NCBI GenBank assembly: GCA_025363295.1
Contig: JANYEC010000033.1
Coordinates: forward strand, 34,256-98,255
DNA from: Akkermansiaceae bacterium
GTDB lineage: Bacteria; Verrucomicrobiota; Verrucomicrobiia; Verrucomicrobiales; Akkermansiaceae
Reading direction: 5' to 3'
Length of the DNA stretch: 64,000 nt
Shown here: positions 19,327 through 26,824 of the stretch, in pieces
Numbering within the stretch: position 1 is the first letter of the stretch
How the letters are laid out: every line of letters starts with the position of its first letter
Position numbers and translations under genes: made by a program
Notes under the pieces: generated by a model
What the model was told of the DNA's origin: nothing
The model's input: only the letters and a program-made list of their open reading frames with translations
The model's database searches: none

Positions 19327-20721
19327 TCAGACAGGTTGCAAGAACCGGCGTTGGGCTTCTTCTTCCGGATTGTGCGGAATCGTTGCGTTTTCCTGCTTCG
19401 TGTCTGCTAGAAGTTCGTCGCGAAATTTCGCGATGATCGCTTCGACTGGCCACGACGACGCTTCTCCAAAAGCACAGATGGTGCGACCGTCGATCTGATA
19501 GGCAACGCTTTCTAACGTATCGATATCAGACGGACTCGCAGTGCCCTCCACGAGGCGGTCGGAGATTTTTTTCATCCATGTGGAACCCTCACGGCAAGGC
19601 GTGCATTGGCCACAGGATTCATGGGCATAGAAGGCGTTCAGGTTATTGAGCACCCAAGACATTTTGCGTGTGTCATCGAGCACGATGACGCCGCCGGAGC
19701 CAGCCATAGAACCACAGGCGGCTAGAGTGTCAAAGTCCATTTGGATGTCCCAGAAATCGAGTTCGCGCTCACTGCCATCCGGGTTCTTCAGTTTGAATTT
19801 TTCCTCGCACTTGAGGATCTTCGATGACGAGCCACCGGGGATGACGGCTTTGAATTCACGCCCGTCTTTGGGGCCGCCGCACATGTCGTAGAGGAGCTCG
19901 CGCATGGTGATCTTGCCCACCTCGACTTCGAAATAACCGGGATTTTTAACATCGCCGGAAACGCAAAGGATGCGGGTGCCAGTGTTTCTAGCAACTCCGA
20001 GTTTCGCATACTCATCGCCACCCATCCGGATGATGTGCTTCACATGACAGAGCGACTCCACGTTATTCACGATCGTAGGACACATGTAGAGACCGAGGGC
20101 CGCAGGGAAATACGGGGGTTTGATGCGTGGATAGGGGCGCTTGCCTTCGAGCGATTCAATGAGGCCCGTCTCCTCGCCGCAGATGTAGGCACCTGCGCCA
20201 CGGTGGACGTAAATTTCCACATCGAAGCCCGAGCCTAACACGTTCGTGCCAAGGAAGTTTTTCGCTCGGGCTTCTTCAATCGCCCGCTCGACGATGAGAG
20301 CGGCTTCCGGGAATTCCTCGCGAATGTAAATGTAGGCGGTGTGCGCCCCAACGGCAAAACACGAGATCACCATGCCCTCGACCAGCTGGTGCGGATCCTG
20401 ATGAAGGATGTAACGATCTTTAAAAGTGCCGGGCTCGGATTCATCACCGTTGCAGATCAGATAGACGGGCTTGGTATTGTTAGGCGGAATGAAAGTCCAC
20501 TTCATACCGGTGGGGAAACCCGCGCCGCCACGACCGCGCAGGCCGGATTTTTTCACTTCTTCAGTGATTTCCTTCGGCTGCATGGAGAAGGCCTTTTTTA
20601 GATCCTCATAACCGCCATCGCGCATGTAGCAGTCGATGGACGGGTCCCAACCCTCGCGATCCACATTTTTAAAGATGAGCCGGTATTCTTTCGGGTGAGG
20701 CTGCTTGGTGTAGGTAATCAT
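19327..20721 (-). CDS. nuoF: NADH-quinone oxidoreductase subunit F
   Basis: A 464-residue Complex I subunit holding FMN, the NADH site and the N3 4Fe-4S cluster. It shows GLRGRGGAGFPTGMKW (nucleotide binding), GAGAYICGEETGLIESLEGKR, PYPRIKPPYFPA, and the cluster motif SCGQCTPCREG with a further C-terminal cysteine in ICAFGEAS. I start at the ATG at 20721 (MITYTKQPHPKEYR). A longer reading to 20811 runs back into the upstream hydrolase gene. NuoE and NuoD are encoded further upstream but separated from it by unrelated genes. Confidence 0.95.
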   Translation of the reverse strand: MITYTKQPHPKEYRLIFKNVDREGWDPSIDCYMRDGGYEDLKKAFSMQPKEITEEVKKSGLRGRGGAGFPTGMKWTFIPPNNTKPVYLICNGDESEPGTFKDRYILHQDPHQLVEGMVISCFAVGAHTAYIYIREEFPEAALIVERAIEEARAKNFLGTNVLGSGFDVEIYVHRGAGAYICGEETGLIESLEGKRPYPRIKPPYFPAALGLYMCPTIVNNVESLCHVKHIIRMGGDEYAKLGVARNTGTRILCVSGDVKNPGYFEVEVGKITMRELLYDMCGGPKDGREFKAVIPGGSSSKILKCEEKFKLKNPDGSERELDFWDIQMDFDTLAACGSMAGSGGVIVLDDTRKMSWVLNNLNAFYAHESCGQCTPCREGSTWMKKISDRLVEGTASPSDIDTLESVAYQIDGRTICAFGEASSWPVEAIIAKFRDELLADTKQENATIPHNPEEEAQRRFLQPV

Positions 20722-20783
20722 GGAAGGGGTCTGGAGGACTATCGCTAAAAAGGCTCTTTTCGCAAAACCGATTTTCTGAAATT

Positions 20784-21611
20784 TCACATTTTGGCGGGCG
20801 GAAGCGTCCATTTTAGCGCCTCATCAAGTTTTTTCAGAAATTCATCGCCAGCGCCGCCCATGTCGTGAAGGCAGTTAGGAAGCTTGAGAACGAGATGGGG
20901 AATCTTTCCCAAATGCTTCAACCACGTCACGTCGTCCAATGGGTCGAGACCGGCGGCGAATTGAGCGATTCTCAAGCCACTCAGCTTGGGTGCGAAATCC
21001 GCCAAGGCAAATGCCCCCGGTCCAGAAGGTTCCATGCCCAGCAGATCGCTCTCCGTGATGCCGAAGCGTCCATGTTCTCCAGGTGCCGCCAGCAAAAGTC
21101 CCACCAATCCTGGAGGTCTTTCGGGAAAAGCAGCGGCCGCGATCGATTGCTCTGCGCCGGTGGACCAGCCGCCATACCAGACAGGGTCTTCATCATCGAG
21201 ATCCGCCCGCTCACGCACGGCGGCCACGGCGGCAGAAAATCCGGCAGCAAGCTCCGCCTGATCGTATTTCCGGCTGTCTGCAAAGCCTCGGCAATCCCAG
21301 CCACCGACCGCGTAACCTTTTGCCACTAGATGCCTAGCAACTTTTTCCTCCCAATATGACCAACCACCGTCGCCCGTGCCAAGAATCACGATGCCGCGCG
21401 GGTTATCAGTTTCATTATAATACAATGTCTGATAGTGTCCATGCGGCAACTCGATGGGTAGAATTTCACCACTTCCCCTGAAATTTCGAGGGAGGACTAG
21501 GTGCATGATGAACTTCACTAACAAAGCCAAAATCACCACACCAATCACGATCAAGATATGGCGCAGCCAGCGGCGTTTTTTAGGGAGCGGAGCGATTTCT
21601 AATTCAGTCAT
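20784..21611 (-). CDS. AcvB/VirJ-like serine hydrolase paired with mprF
   Basis: A 275-residue protein with an N-terminal membrane anchor (about residues 18-38) and an alpha/beta-hydrolase domain of the VirJ type. Visible features are LGTGDGGWSYWEEKVA (typical GDGGW motif), the nucleophile elbow GGWSTG, an aspartate in AAGLDPLDD and a histidine in LPNCLHDMGG. Its ATG overlaps the mprF stop (ATGA), so translation is coupled. In Agrobacterium and Rhizobium the same pairing (LpiA-AtvA/AcvB) joins a lysyl-phosphatidylglycerol synthase to a periplasmic hydrolase that deacylates it. The same role is inferred here from pairing and motifs. Confidence 0.8.
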   Translation of the reverse strand: MTELEIAPLPKKRRWLRHILIVIGVVILALLVKFIMHLVLPRNFRGSGEILPIELPHGHYQTLYYNETDNPRGIVILGTGDGGWSYWEEKVARHLVAKGYAVGGWDCRGFADSRKYDQAELAAGFSAAVAAVRERADLDDEDPVWYGGWSTGAEQSIAAAAFPERPPGLVGLLLAAPGEHGRFGITESDLLGMEPSGPGAFALADFAPKLSGLRIAQFAAGLDPLDDVTWLKHLGKIPHLVLKLPNCLHDMGGAGDEFLKKLDEALKWTLPPAKM

Positions 21612-24223
21612 GATGATTTTGGGCGACCGATTACATTCCGCCAACCTCCGCCAATCAAGGCGGTGATGTCGGTGAGGGCGGCAGGCAGGTGCCACGAACC
21701 CGGGACCGCCAGATAACGCGGTTCCCACTGGGGGTTGAACTTTTCCTTGAACTCGCGGAGACCTTGGAAGTTGTAAAACGCACTACCACGCAGATAGATG
21801 AGGGCACCCAGTTTCTGCCAGAGAGGAGCTAGAGGATGCGCGACCATTCCAGACAGCGGTGCCATTCCGAGACCAAACCACTGATAGCCCTCGCCCTTCC
21901 CCCAAAGGAAAAGTTCCGTAAAAAGGAAATCCATCACACAGCTCGGGGCCTCCGCGCTGTGCCTCATGAGATCCACCGAAAGCTCCTCATGCTTTCCGCC
22001 ACACCATAAGTTAGCGAATGCGCATGCCACGCCGTCTTTGGTGACCACTGCCATCAATCCTCTCTCCAGATAAGCTTCATCAAAACGTCCTAACGAAAAG
22101 CTTTTTTCCCGGGCCGCATGGTTCGCAAGCCACCCGTCGGAAAGCGCCCGTAGCGCGGGCATTTCCTTTTTAACTTGCTCAGGCTTCCAGATTTCAAACT
22201 GCAACCCTTCACGTTCCGCACGGTTGCGTGCCTTGCGGAGTTTTCTAGCAGCGGGACTTTCCACATCGAAATCCGTTAGTGCCACGCGCGCTTCTTCGCC
22301 CAGCTTGAACAAGCGCATCCCCATATCCACATAGTGAGGGATGCTACCGGCTGAAATCTGATAGTAACAGACACGGAATCCTTCATCTTCTGCTTCTTCG
22401 TTGAAGCTCCATAACAGATCATCCCACTCGTCCTCATCTCCCACTGGATCCCCCATCACGATTCGTGATCGGCCCTGCTCGCCATACATCACGAACGAGC
22501 GGCCGGTCTCGCTGAAATGAAACATCTTGTCTCCCAGAAGCGCGAGATGCGATTGGCACTGCGGCGCGGAAAGAACCAACCGCGTAATTTTTTCCCAAGC
22601 CTTTTCGTCGATCACATCTCCCTCGCCCGAGGAGCGCGGAGGCGTCCTGCGCAGCCACTGAGCCAGCATCACACCGATGAGCAGCACTGCGATCCCTACC
22701 TGACCGCGAAGGAAACGCGATGCATCTCCCTCGAATGAAAACTTCCACCACAACTCACTCTGATACTCGATATGGCGGCTGGTAAAAAATCCCAGCCACA
22801 CGGACACCGATGTGAGTCCACCTAACAAAATCCACCATTCCAAGGTAAAACGCCGGGACCAGACCGCTGCATGGCGGTGGAAATAATCGCCATAGGGAAG
22901 CAGGCAGAGCAGCAAAAACCCAAGGATCAATGCTTCCTCATAATCCACACCCTTCAGCATTGAAAACACCACCCCCGAGGATGATAGAAAAATCGCCGCC
23001 CACCAAGCGGCATGCACGCGGCGCTGGAGTCCCCGTGCCACGATAATGAGAGCGACACCCGCGATGCTAGAGAGGAAGTGGGACGTTTCCACAAATGACA
23101 GAGGGATTCGCGCGATCAGCCAGTCGCGCCGTCCCGGCTCCATCGGGGTGTTCGCGGAAAGGAGCAACACGAAGCCGCCCGCCAAGGCCAGCAAGGGACC
23201 GAGGCGAGGTCCTAACCTGCGCCAGACACCGCCGAGAATGCCCGCGCCATGGGTGAAATGGCGGCGATGCTCCCAAAGCTCCCGCCCGCCCATCCAGGCG
23301 GCCGCCACCACAAAAGGCATCAGATAGAAGAGCACCCGATAGGACAACAAGGCCGCCGCTAACCAAGCATGAGGCAGCGCGGAACCCACCAATTTTGTCA
23401 CCGAAAGCTCTAACACACCGACTCCGCCCGGCACATGGCTGAGAGCGCTGAGAAACTGGGAAACGATCACCGCACCGAGAAATCCTGCGGTGCCGATGCT
23501 CCCAAGATCCGCGGGCATCAACACCCGGATGGCCATGCCCGCCATGATCCAGTCCAACGCGGAAACAAAAATGGATCCCGCAAGCAACAACGTGGGAGGT
23601 AGAGTTTCCGAACGACCCTTCCGCCTGCGCCAAGCATTCAGCCCAATCACCACCCCCACGCCCGCGATCAGCAAGAGGGCAATCTCCCGCACCAATATCG
23701 GATGAAGTAGTGGTAAAATTCCTGGTGCGATTCCTAACAGCACACCTGCGACCAAAGCATTTCCAGCCCATCCGGCGACCATGGCAAATCCCGCCATCTT
23801 CGCCACTTCTGCCGGGGTCAGTCCGTTGCTGGTGTATAAACGCATTCTAACTCCACCACCTCCCAAGAGCGTGCCTCCCGCGTTCATGCTGAAAGCGGCG
23901 GCGATGTATGAGCAGCCAAGCGCATTTCTAACTGGAATTTTTTTACCTAACCAACGTAACGAAAAAAGATCAATCGATGCATTGCTCAGGTAACTCAGCG
24001 CCGTGCAGGCCAGCGCTAAAGCAACATGCTTCCAACCTAAGCGAGCTAATGCCGCGTTCAGATCATCCATGTGAAACTCCGCCCATTCGCGGTGCAGGGC
24101 GATCAATGCAAAACTCATCACCGCCAGCCAACCAGCGATTCCGAGACGCCAAAGCCAAATTCTCAAGCGCGAGATTTCCTCGGGTGCGGGGACGGCGGTG
24201 GTGATCGCTTCAGAGTCGCTCAT
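21608..24223 (-). CDS. mprF: MprF/LpiA-type aminoacyl-phosphatidylglycerol synthase with flippase domain
   Basis: An 871-residue protein: about 13-14 hydrophobic helices over the first 540 residues (flippase-like domain including SYIAAAFSMNAGGTLLGGGGVRMRLY) and a C-terminal GNAT-like DUF2156 catalytic domain (about 545-865) with YGEQGRSRIVMGDPVG and WFGLGMAPLSGM. MprF transfers lysine or alanine from tRNA to phosphatidylglycerol and flips the product, changing surface charge. Which amino acid is used cannot be told. The gene overlaps the downstream VirJ-like hydrolase by 4 bp and lies between nuoE and nuoF on the same strand. Confidence 0.92.
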   Translation of the reverse strand: MSDSEAITTAVPAPEEISRLRIWLWRLGIAGWLAVMSFALIALHREWAEFHMDDLNAALARLGWKHVALALACTALSYLSNASIDLFSLRWLGKKIPVRNALGCSYIAAAFSMNAGGTLLGGGGVRMRLYTSNGLTPAEVAKMAGFAMVAGWAGNALVAGVLLGIAPGILPLLHPILVREIALLLIAGVGVVIGLNAWRRRKGRSETLPPTLLLAGSIFVSALDWIMAGMAIRVLMPADLGSIGTAGFLGAVIVSQFLSALSHVPGGVGVLELSVTKLVGSALPHAWLAAALLSYRVLFYLMPFVVAAAWMGGRELWEHRRHFTHGAGILGGVWRRLGPRLGPLLALAGGFVLLLSANTPMEPGRRDWLIARIPLSFVETSHFLSSIAGVALIIVARGLQRRVHAAWWAAIFLSSSGVVFSMLKGVDYEEALILGFLLLCLLPYGDYFHRHAAVWSRRFTLEWWILLGGLTSVSVWLGFFTSRHIEYQSELWWKFSFEGDASRFLRGQVGIAVLLIGVMLAQWLRRTPPRSSGEGDVIDEKAWEKITRLVLSAPQCQSHLALLGDKMFHFSETGRSFVMYGEQGRSRIVMGDPVGDEDEWDDLLWSFNEEAEDEGFRVCYYQISAGSIPHYVDMGMRLFKLGEEARVALTDFDVESPAARKLRKARNRAEREGLQFEIWKPEQVKKEMPALRALSDGWLANHAAREKSFSLGRFDEAYLERGLMAVVTKDGVACAFANLWCGGKHEELSVDLMRHSAEAPSCVMDFLFTELFLWGKGEGYQWFGLGMAPLSGMVAHPLAPLWQKLGALIYLRGSAFYNFQGLREFKEKFNPQWEPRYLAVPGSWHLPAALTDITALIGGGWRNVIGRPKSS

Positions 24224-24301
24224 TGAATAGAAATATCTCGTTAGACCATCCTCTGTGGGATGGTGCTGGCAATGACTATGATCGTAATTGGCACGTTTTC
24301 A

Positions 24302-24330
24302 TCTGCGTTCATCCGCATCTATCTGCAATT
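24302..24330 (-). repeat. Dispersed 'GCAGATxGATGCGGATxxACGCAGAT' type repeat, copy A
   Basis: On the minus strand this reads as GCAGATAGATGCGGATGAACGCAGAT-like sequence after TTAATT. It aligns with the copies near 43532 and 50290. It lies in the 190-bp gap between mprF and nuoE, the rest of which holds no gene. Confidence 0.5.
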
Positions 24331-24414
24331 AAAAAATTTAAAGTTGCCATCAGCTAGCGTCGCAGCCCGGACGATTTGCGGATAAAAGTCAGCCGGGTAA
24401 TCTCCTAGACGATC

Positions 24415-24978
24415 CTAATATTTTGCAAGCAACTCCTCTGCCTTTTCGGGAGCAATGCATTCGTGGAAATCATCGTTTACCATGCAAACCGGCGCACTGC
24501 CGCAGGAGGCGAGACACTCCGCATATTCGACCGAGAATTTTCCACATGGGGAAACGGACACGGGATGATGATGGGAATCACTTGCAGACCGATCAATCCC
24601 AGTAAGTTCGCAAAGTCGCTCCATCAGCTCGTACGAACCACCCATCGCACAAGACAATGTGCGGCAGACGCGAATGTGGAATTTCCCTGGCGCGGATTGG
24701 CGGAAGCCCGGATAGAACGTTACCACTTCCAGAACTTTGATAGGCTCGATTTCCAATTTCGCCGCAACCCACTCGATCGATGGAGCGGAAATATAGCCAA
24801 ATTTATGCTGCACGATATGAAGCAACGGCAAGGTCGCCGAGCGCTTGTTCACCGTGTAATGGGAAATGCGATCATTTGCTTCCGCTTCCAATTCAGGAGT
24901 GATGACAAACCGCGGATAGAACTGGCTGCCAGGAGTCTCGTGCGAGGCGATGGTTTCTTCGAGAGTGGAGTGGGACAT
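24415..24978 (-). CDS. nuoE: NADH-quinone oxidoreductase subunit E
   Basis: A 187-residue 24-kDa Complex I subunit with the 2Fe-2S cluster N1a. The cysteines are in VCRTLSC and ECLASCG, arranged as CxxxxC and CxxxC. HKFGYIS and VVTFYPGFRQ are typical NuoE motifs. The ATG at 24978 gives MSHSTLEETIASH. Upstream of the start lies one arm of the inverted repeat that flanks the GxxExxY gene (24994-25022), so the leader and ribosome-binding region of nuoE sit next to it. It is separated from nuoF by mprF and the VirJ-like gene. Confidence 0.93.
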   Translation of the reverse strand: MSHSTLEETIASHETPGSQFYPRFVITPELEAEANDRISHYTVNKRSATLPLLHIVQHKFGYISAPSIEWVAAKLEIEPIKVLEVVTFYPGFRQSAPGKFHIRVCRTLSCAMGGSYELMERLCELTGIDRSASDSHHHPVSVSPCGKFSVEYAECLASCGSAPVCMVNDDFHECIAPEKAEELLAKY

Positions 24979-24993
24979 AGTGAACGATGAGTT

Positions 24994-25022
24994 AGCCGCA
25001 AAAAAGCGCAGAAAGCACAAAA
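24994..25022 (+). repeat. Inverted repeat arm flanking the GxxExxY gene (left)
   Basis: Reads AGCCGCAAAAAAGCGCAGAAAG on the plus strand, an A-rich repeat built from GCAAA and GCGCA units. An inverted copy lies at 25464-25485 on the other side of the GxxExxY gene, with about 19 of 22 bases shared. Confidence 0.7.
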
Positions 25023-25041
25023 AAGAGGAAAAAAGCGGGAG

Positions 25042-25440
25042 TTAGAATGAGGGAAGTTCCTGTGAGATGATGTATTTACGGATTTCGAGTTCGGGTGCTC
25101 CGAAGTTGATGATCAAACCGTGTTCTTTGCGACAAGCACGGAGATAACCAAGGAGTTGCGCGGTGTGCCCGGGAGCGATCACTTTGGCAGCTTTGACCTC
25201 GATGACTAATTCACCTTCAATCATCAGTTCGATGAGAAGATCCCCAAGCACGGTTCCGTCGGCATCAAAAACCTGGAGGACGAGCTGCTGCTCAACGTCG
25301 ATTCCCTGATTCCTCAAACGATGCGCCATCCCGTTTTCATAAATCATTTCCTTATGACCATGACGTAAAAAGGAGTGCAGCGAAAATGCCGTTTCCCTTA
25401 CTTTGTCGCAGAGTTCGAAAATTGGATCTTTCGCGGTCAT
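25042..25440 (-). CDS. GxxExxY protein (PD-(D/E)xK nuclease-fold family)
   Basis: A 132-residue protein of the GxxExxY family. The name motif is GHKEMIYENG. The nuclease-type core shows GDLLIE followed by LVIEVKA (ExK), then LLGYLRACRKEHGLIINFG, the pattern of the PDDEXK_3 fold. The biological role of the family is not established. A TTG at 25464 could extend it, but it overlaps the right-hand repeat, so I use the ATG at 25440. It lies between nuoD and nuoE on the same strand and is flanked by inverted A-rich repeats. This suggests an inserted cassette. Confidence 0.85.
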   Translation of the reverse strand: MTAKDPIFELCDKVRETAFSLHSFLRHGHKEMIYENGMAHRLRNQGIDVEQQLVLQVFDADGTVLGDLLIELMIEGELVIEVKAAKVIAPGHTAQLLGYLRACRKEHGLIINFGAPELEIRKYIISQELPSF

Positions 25441-25463
25441 CAAAGCATCAATCTGTATCTTCA

Positions 25464-25485
25464 ACTTTTGCGCCTTTTTGCGGCT
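25464..25485 (-). repeat. Inverted repeat arm flanking the GxxExxY gene (right)
   Basis: The minus-strand reading is AGCCGCAAAAAGGCGCAAAAGT, the inverted partner of 24994-25022. It lies between the GxxExxY gene and the nuoD stop codon, 10 bp from the latter. Confidence 0.7.
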
Positions 25486-25494
25486 GAAAATTCT

Positions 25495-26754
25495 TTATCT
25501 ATCACACTCGCCCATGACAAAGTCTAGCGAACCTAGGATTGCCGGAATATCCGAAACCATGTGGCCGGGCAGAAGCTTCGAAGTGATCGATAGATTGCAG
25601 AACGAGGGACTACGGATTTTTAAGCGATACGGCACACCACCTCCCTTGGAATGAATGTAAAATCCGAGCTCGCCCTTGGGATTTTCTGCGGCGAAATAAA
25701 CCTCACCCGCGGGAGCATCGATGCCTTGAGTGGAGACAATGAAGTGGTGGATGAGCTCTTCCATCGACATCATGACCTTCTCTTTGTTAGGGAGCATGCT
25801 CTTGGAATCCGCTAGATTGACCGGACCCTCGGGCATGGTATCGAGGACCTGCCGGCAAATGAGAATCGACTGGCGCATTTCCTCCATCCGAATCTGATAG
25901 CGGGCGTAGCAGTCGCCTTCATCGGCGATCGGCACATCAAACTGATATTTTTCGTAGCCCAGATACGGGCTGTCCTTCCGCAGATCGCGGGCGACACCTG
26001 AGGCACGCAGATTCGGCCCGGTCATGCCCCAAGCGATGGCGGATTCACGGCTGATCACGCCGACATTCACCATACGGTCGATGAAGATCTTGTTCTTATC
26101 GAGCAACTTGGAAATTTCTCCGATGGTCACCAGGCACTCATCGAGAAACTGGCGGACAGTGGCTTCGAAGCCCGGCGGCATATCGCGGAGTTGGCCACCG
26201 ACGCGGGTGTAGGAAGTGGTGAAACGTGCGCCTGTTAGCTGCTCGCACATGTTATAAACTTTTTCGCGCTCGGTGAATGTGTAGAGGAAAACGGTCATTG
26301 CCCCGACGTCCATCGCACAAACCCCAACGCCTAACATATGGGAGGAAATTCGCGCGAGTTCACAGCAGAGCACGCGCAAGGCCTGGCCGCGCGGTGGCAG
26401 CGTCCAACCCATCAATTTTTCCACGGCACAGGCGTAGGCGACGTTGTTCGCTAACGGGGCAAGATAGTCCAAACGGTCCGTGTAGGGCACGAACTGGTTG
26501 TAGTGCATGTTTTCCGCGATCTTTTCATCACCACGATGCAGGAAACCAACGTCTGGATCAGCTGAGTCGATAATTTCACCGTTCAGCTCGAGAATGAGGC
26601 GCAGCACCCCGTGAGTCGCCGGGTGAGACGGACCCATGTTGAGAACCATGCGCTCGCCAACGAGGTCGTCCGTTTCAGCGTGGTAACTGTCCGCAGCTCG
26701 TGCGGCGCGGGCCATGGTGTCAGGGGCGTCGATTTCTTGGGTAGTGGTGCTCAT
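25495..26754 (-). CDS. nuoD: NADH-quinone oxidoreductase subunit D
   Basis: A 419-residue 49-kDa Complex I subunit that forms the quinone pocket with NuoB. Visible motifs are NMGPSHPATHGVLRL, DPDVGFLHRGDEKIAE, YTDRLDYLAPLANN, NIN-type helices, GVISRESAIAWGMTGPNLRASGV and the C-terminal FVMGECDR. No NuoC fusion is present. The ATG at 26754 (MSTTTQEID) is used; an ATG six codons earlier is possible. nuoA, nuoB and nuoC are not upstream: an unrelated ATPase gene is. Confidence 0.95.
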   Translation of the reverse strand: MSTTTQEIDAPDTMARAARAADSYHAETDDLVGERMVLNMGPSHPATHGVLRLILELNGEIIDSADPDVGFLHRGDEKIAENMHYNQFVPYTDRLDYLAPLANNVAYACAVEKLMGWTLPPRGQALRVLCCELARISSHMLGVGVCAMDVGAMTVFLYTFTEREKVYNMCEQLTGARFTTSYTRVGGQLRDMPPGFEATVRQFLDECLVTIGEISKLLDKNKIFIDRMVNVGVISRESAIAWGMTGPNLRASGVARDLRKDSPYLGYEKYQFDVPIADEGDCYARYQIRMEEMRQSILICRQVLDTMPEGPVNLADSKSMLPNKEKVMMSMEELIHHFIVSTQGIDAPAGEVYFAAENPKGELGFYIHSKGGGVPYRLKIRSPSFCNLSITSKLLPGHMVSDIPAILGSLDFVMGECDR

Positions 26755-26806
26755 GCCGGAATTGCCGGGCAAATAAGCGCCCAGAAACGCTCAATTCGCA
26801 AGGGCT

Positions 26807-26824
26807 TTGTGAAAATTTTCACAA
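26807..26824. repeat. Perfect 18-bp palindrome over the stop of the upstream ATPase gene
   Basis: TTGTGAAAATTTTCACAA is self-complementary and contains the TGA stop of the minus-strand ATPase gene. It lies 53 bp before the nuoD start, so it could be an operator for nuoD or part of a weak terminator. No T-run follows on the minus strand. Confidence 0.4.

Noticed and set aside
25042-25464. The longer GxxExxY start on TTG at 25464
   Set aside because: The TTG lies in the repeat arm and adds only 8 residues without family similarity; the ATG at 25440 is better.
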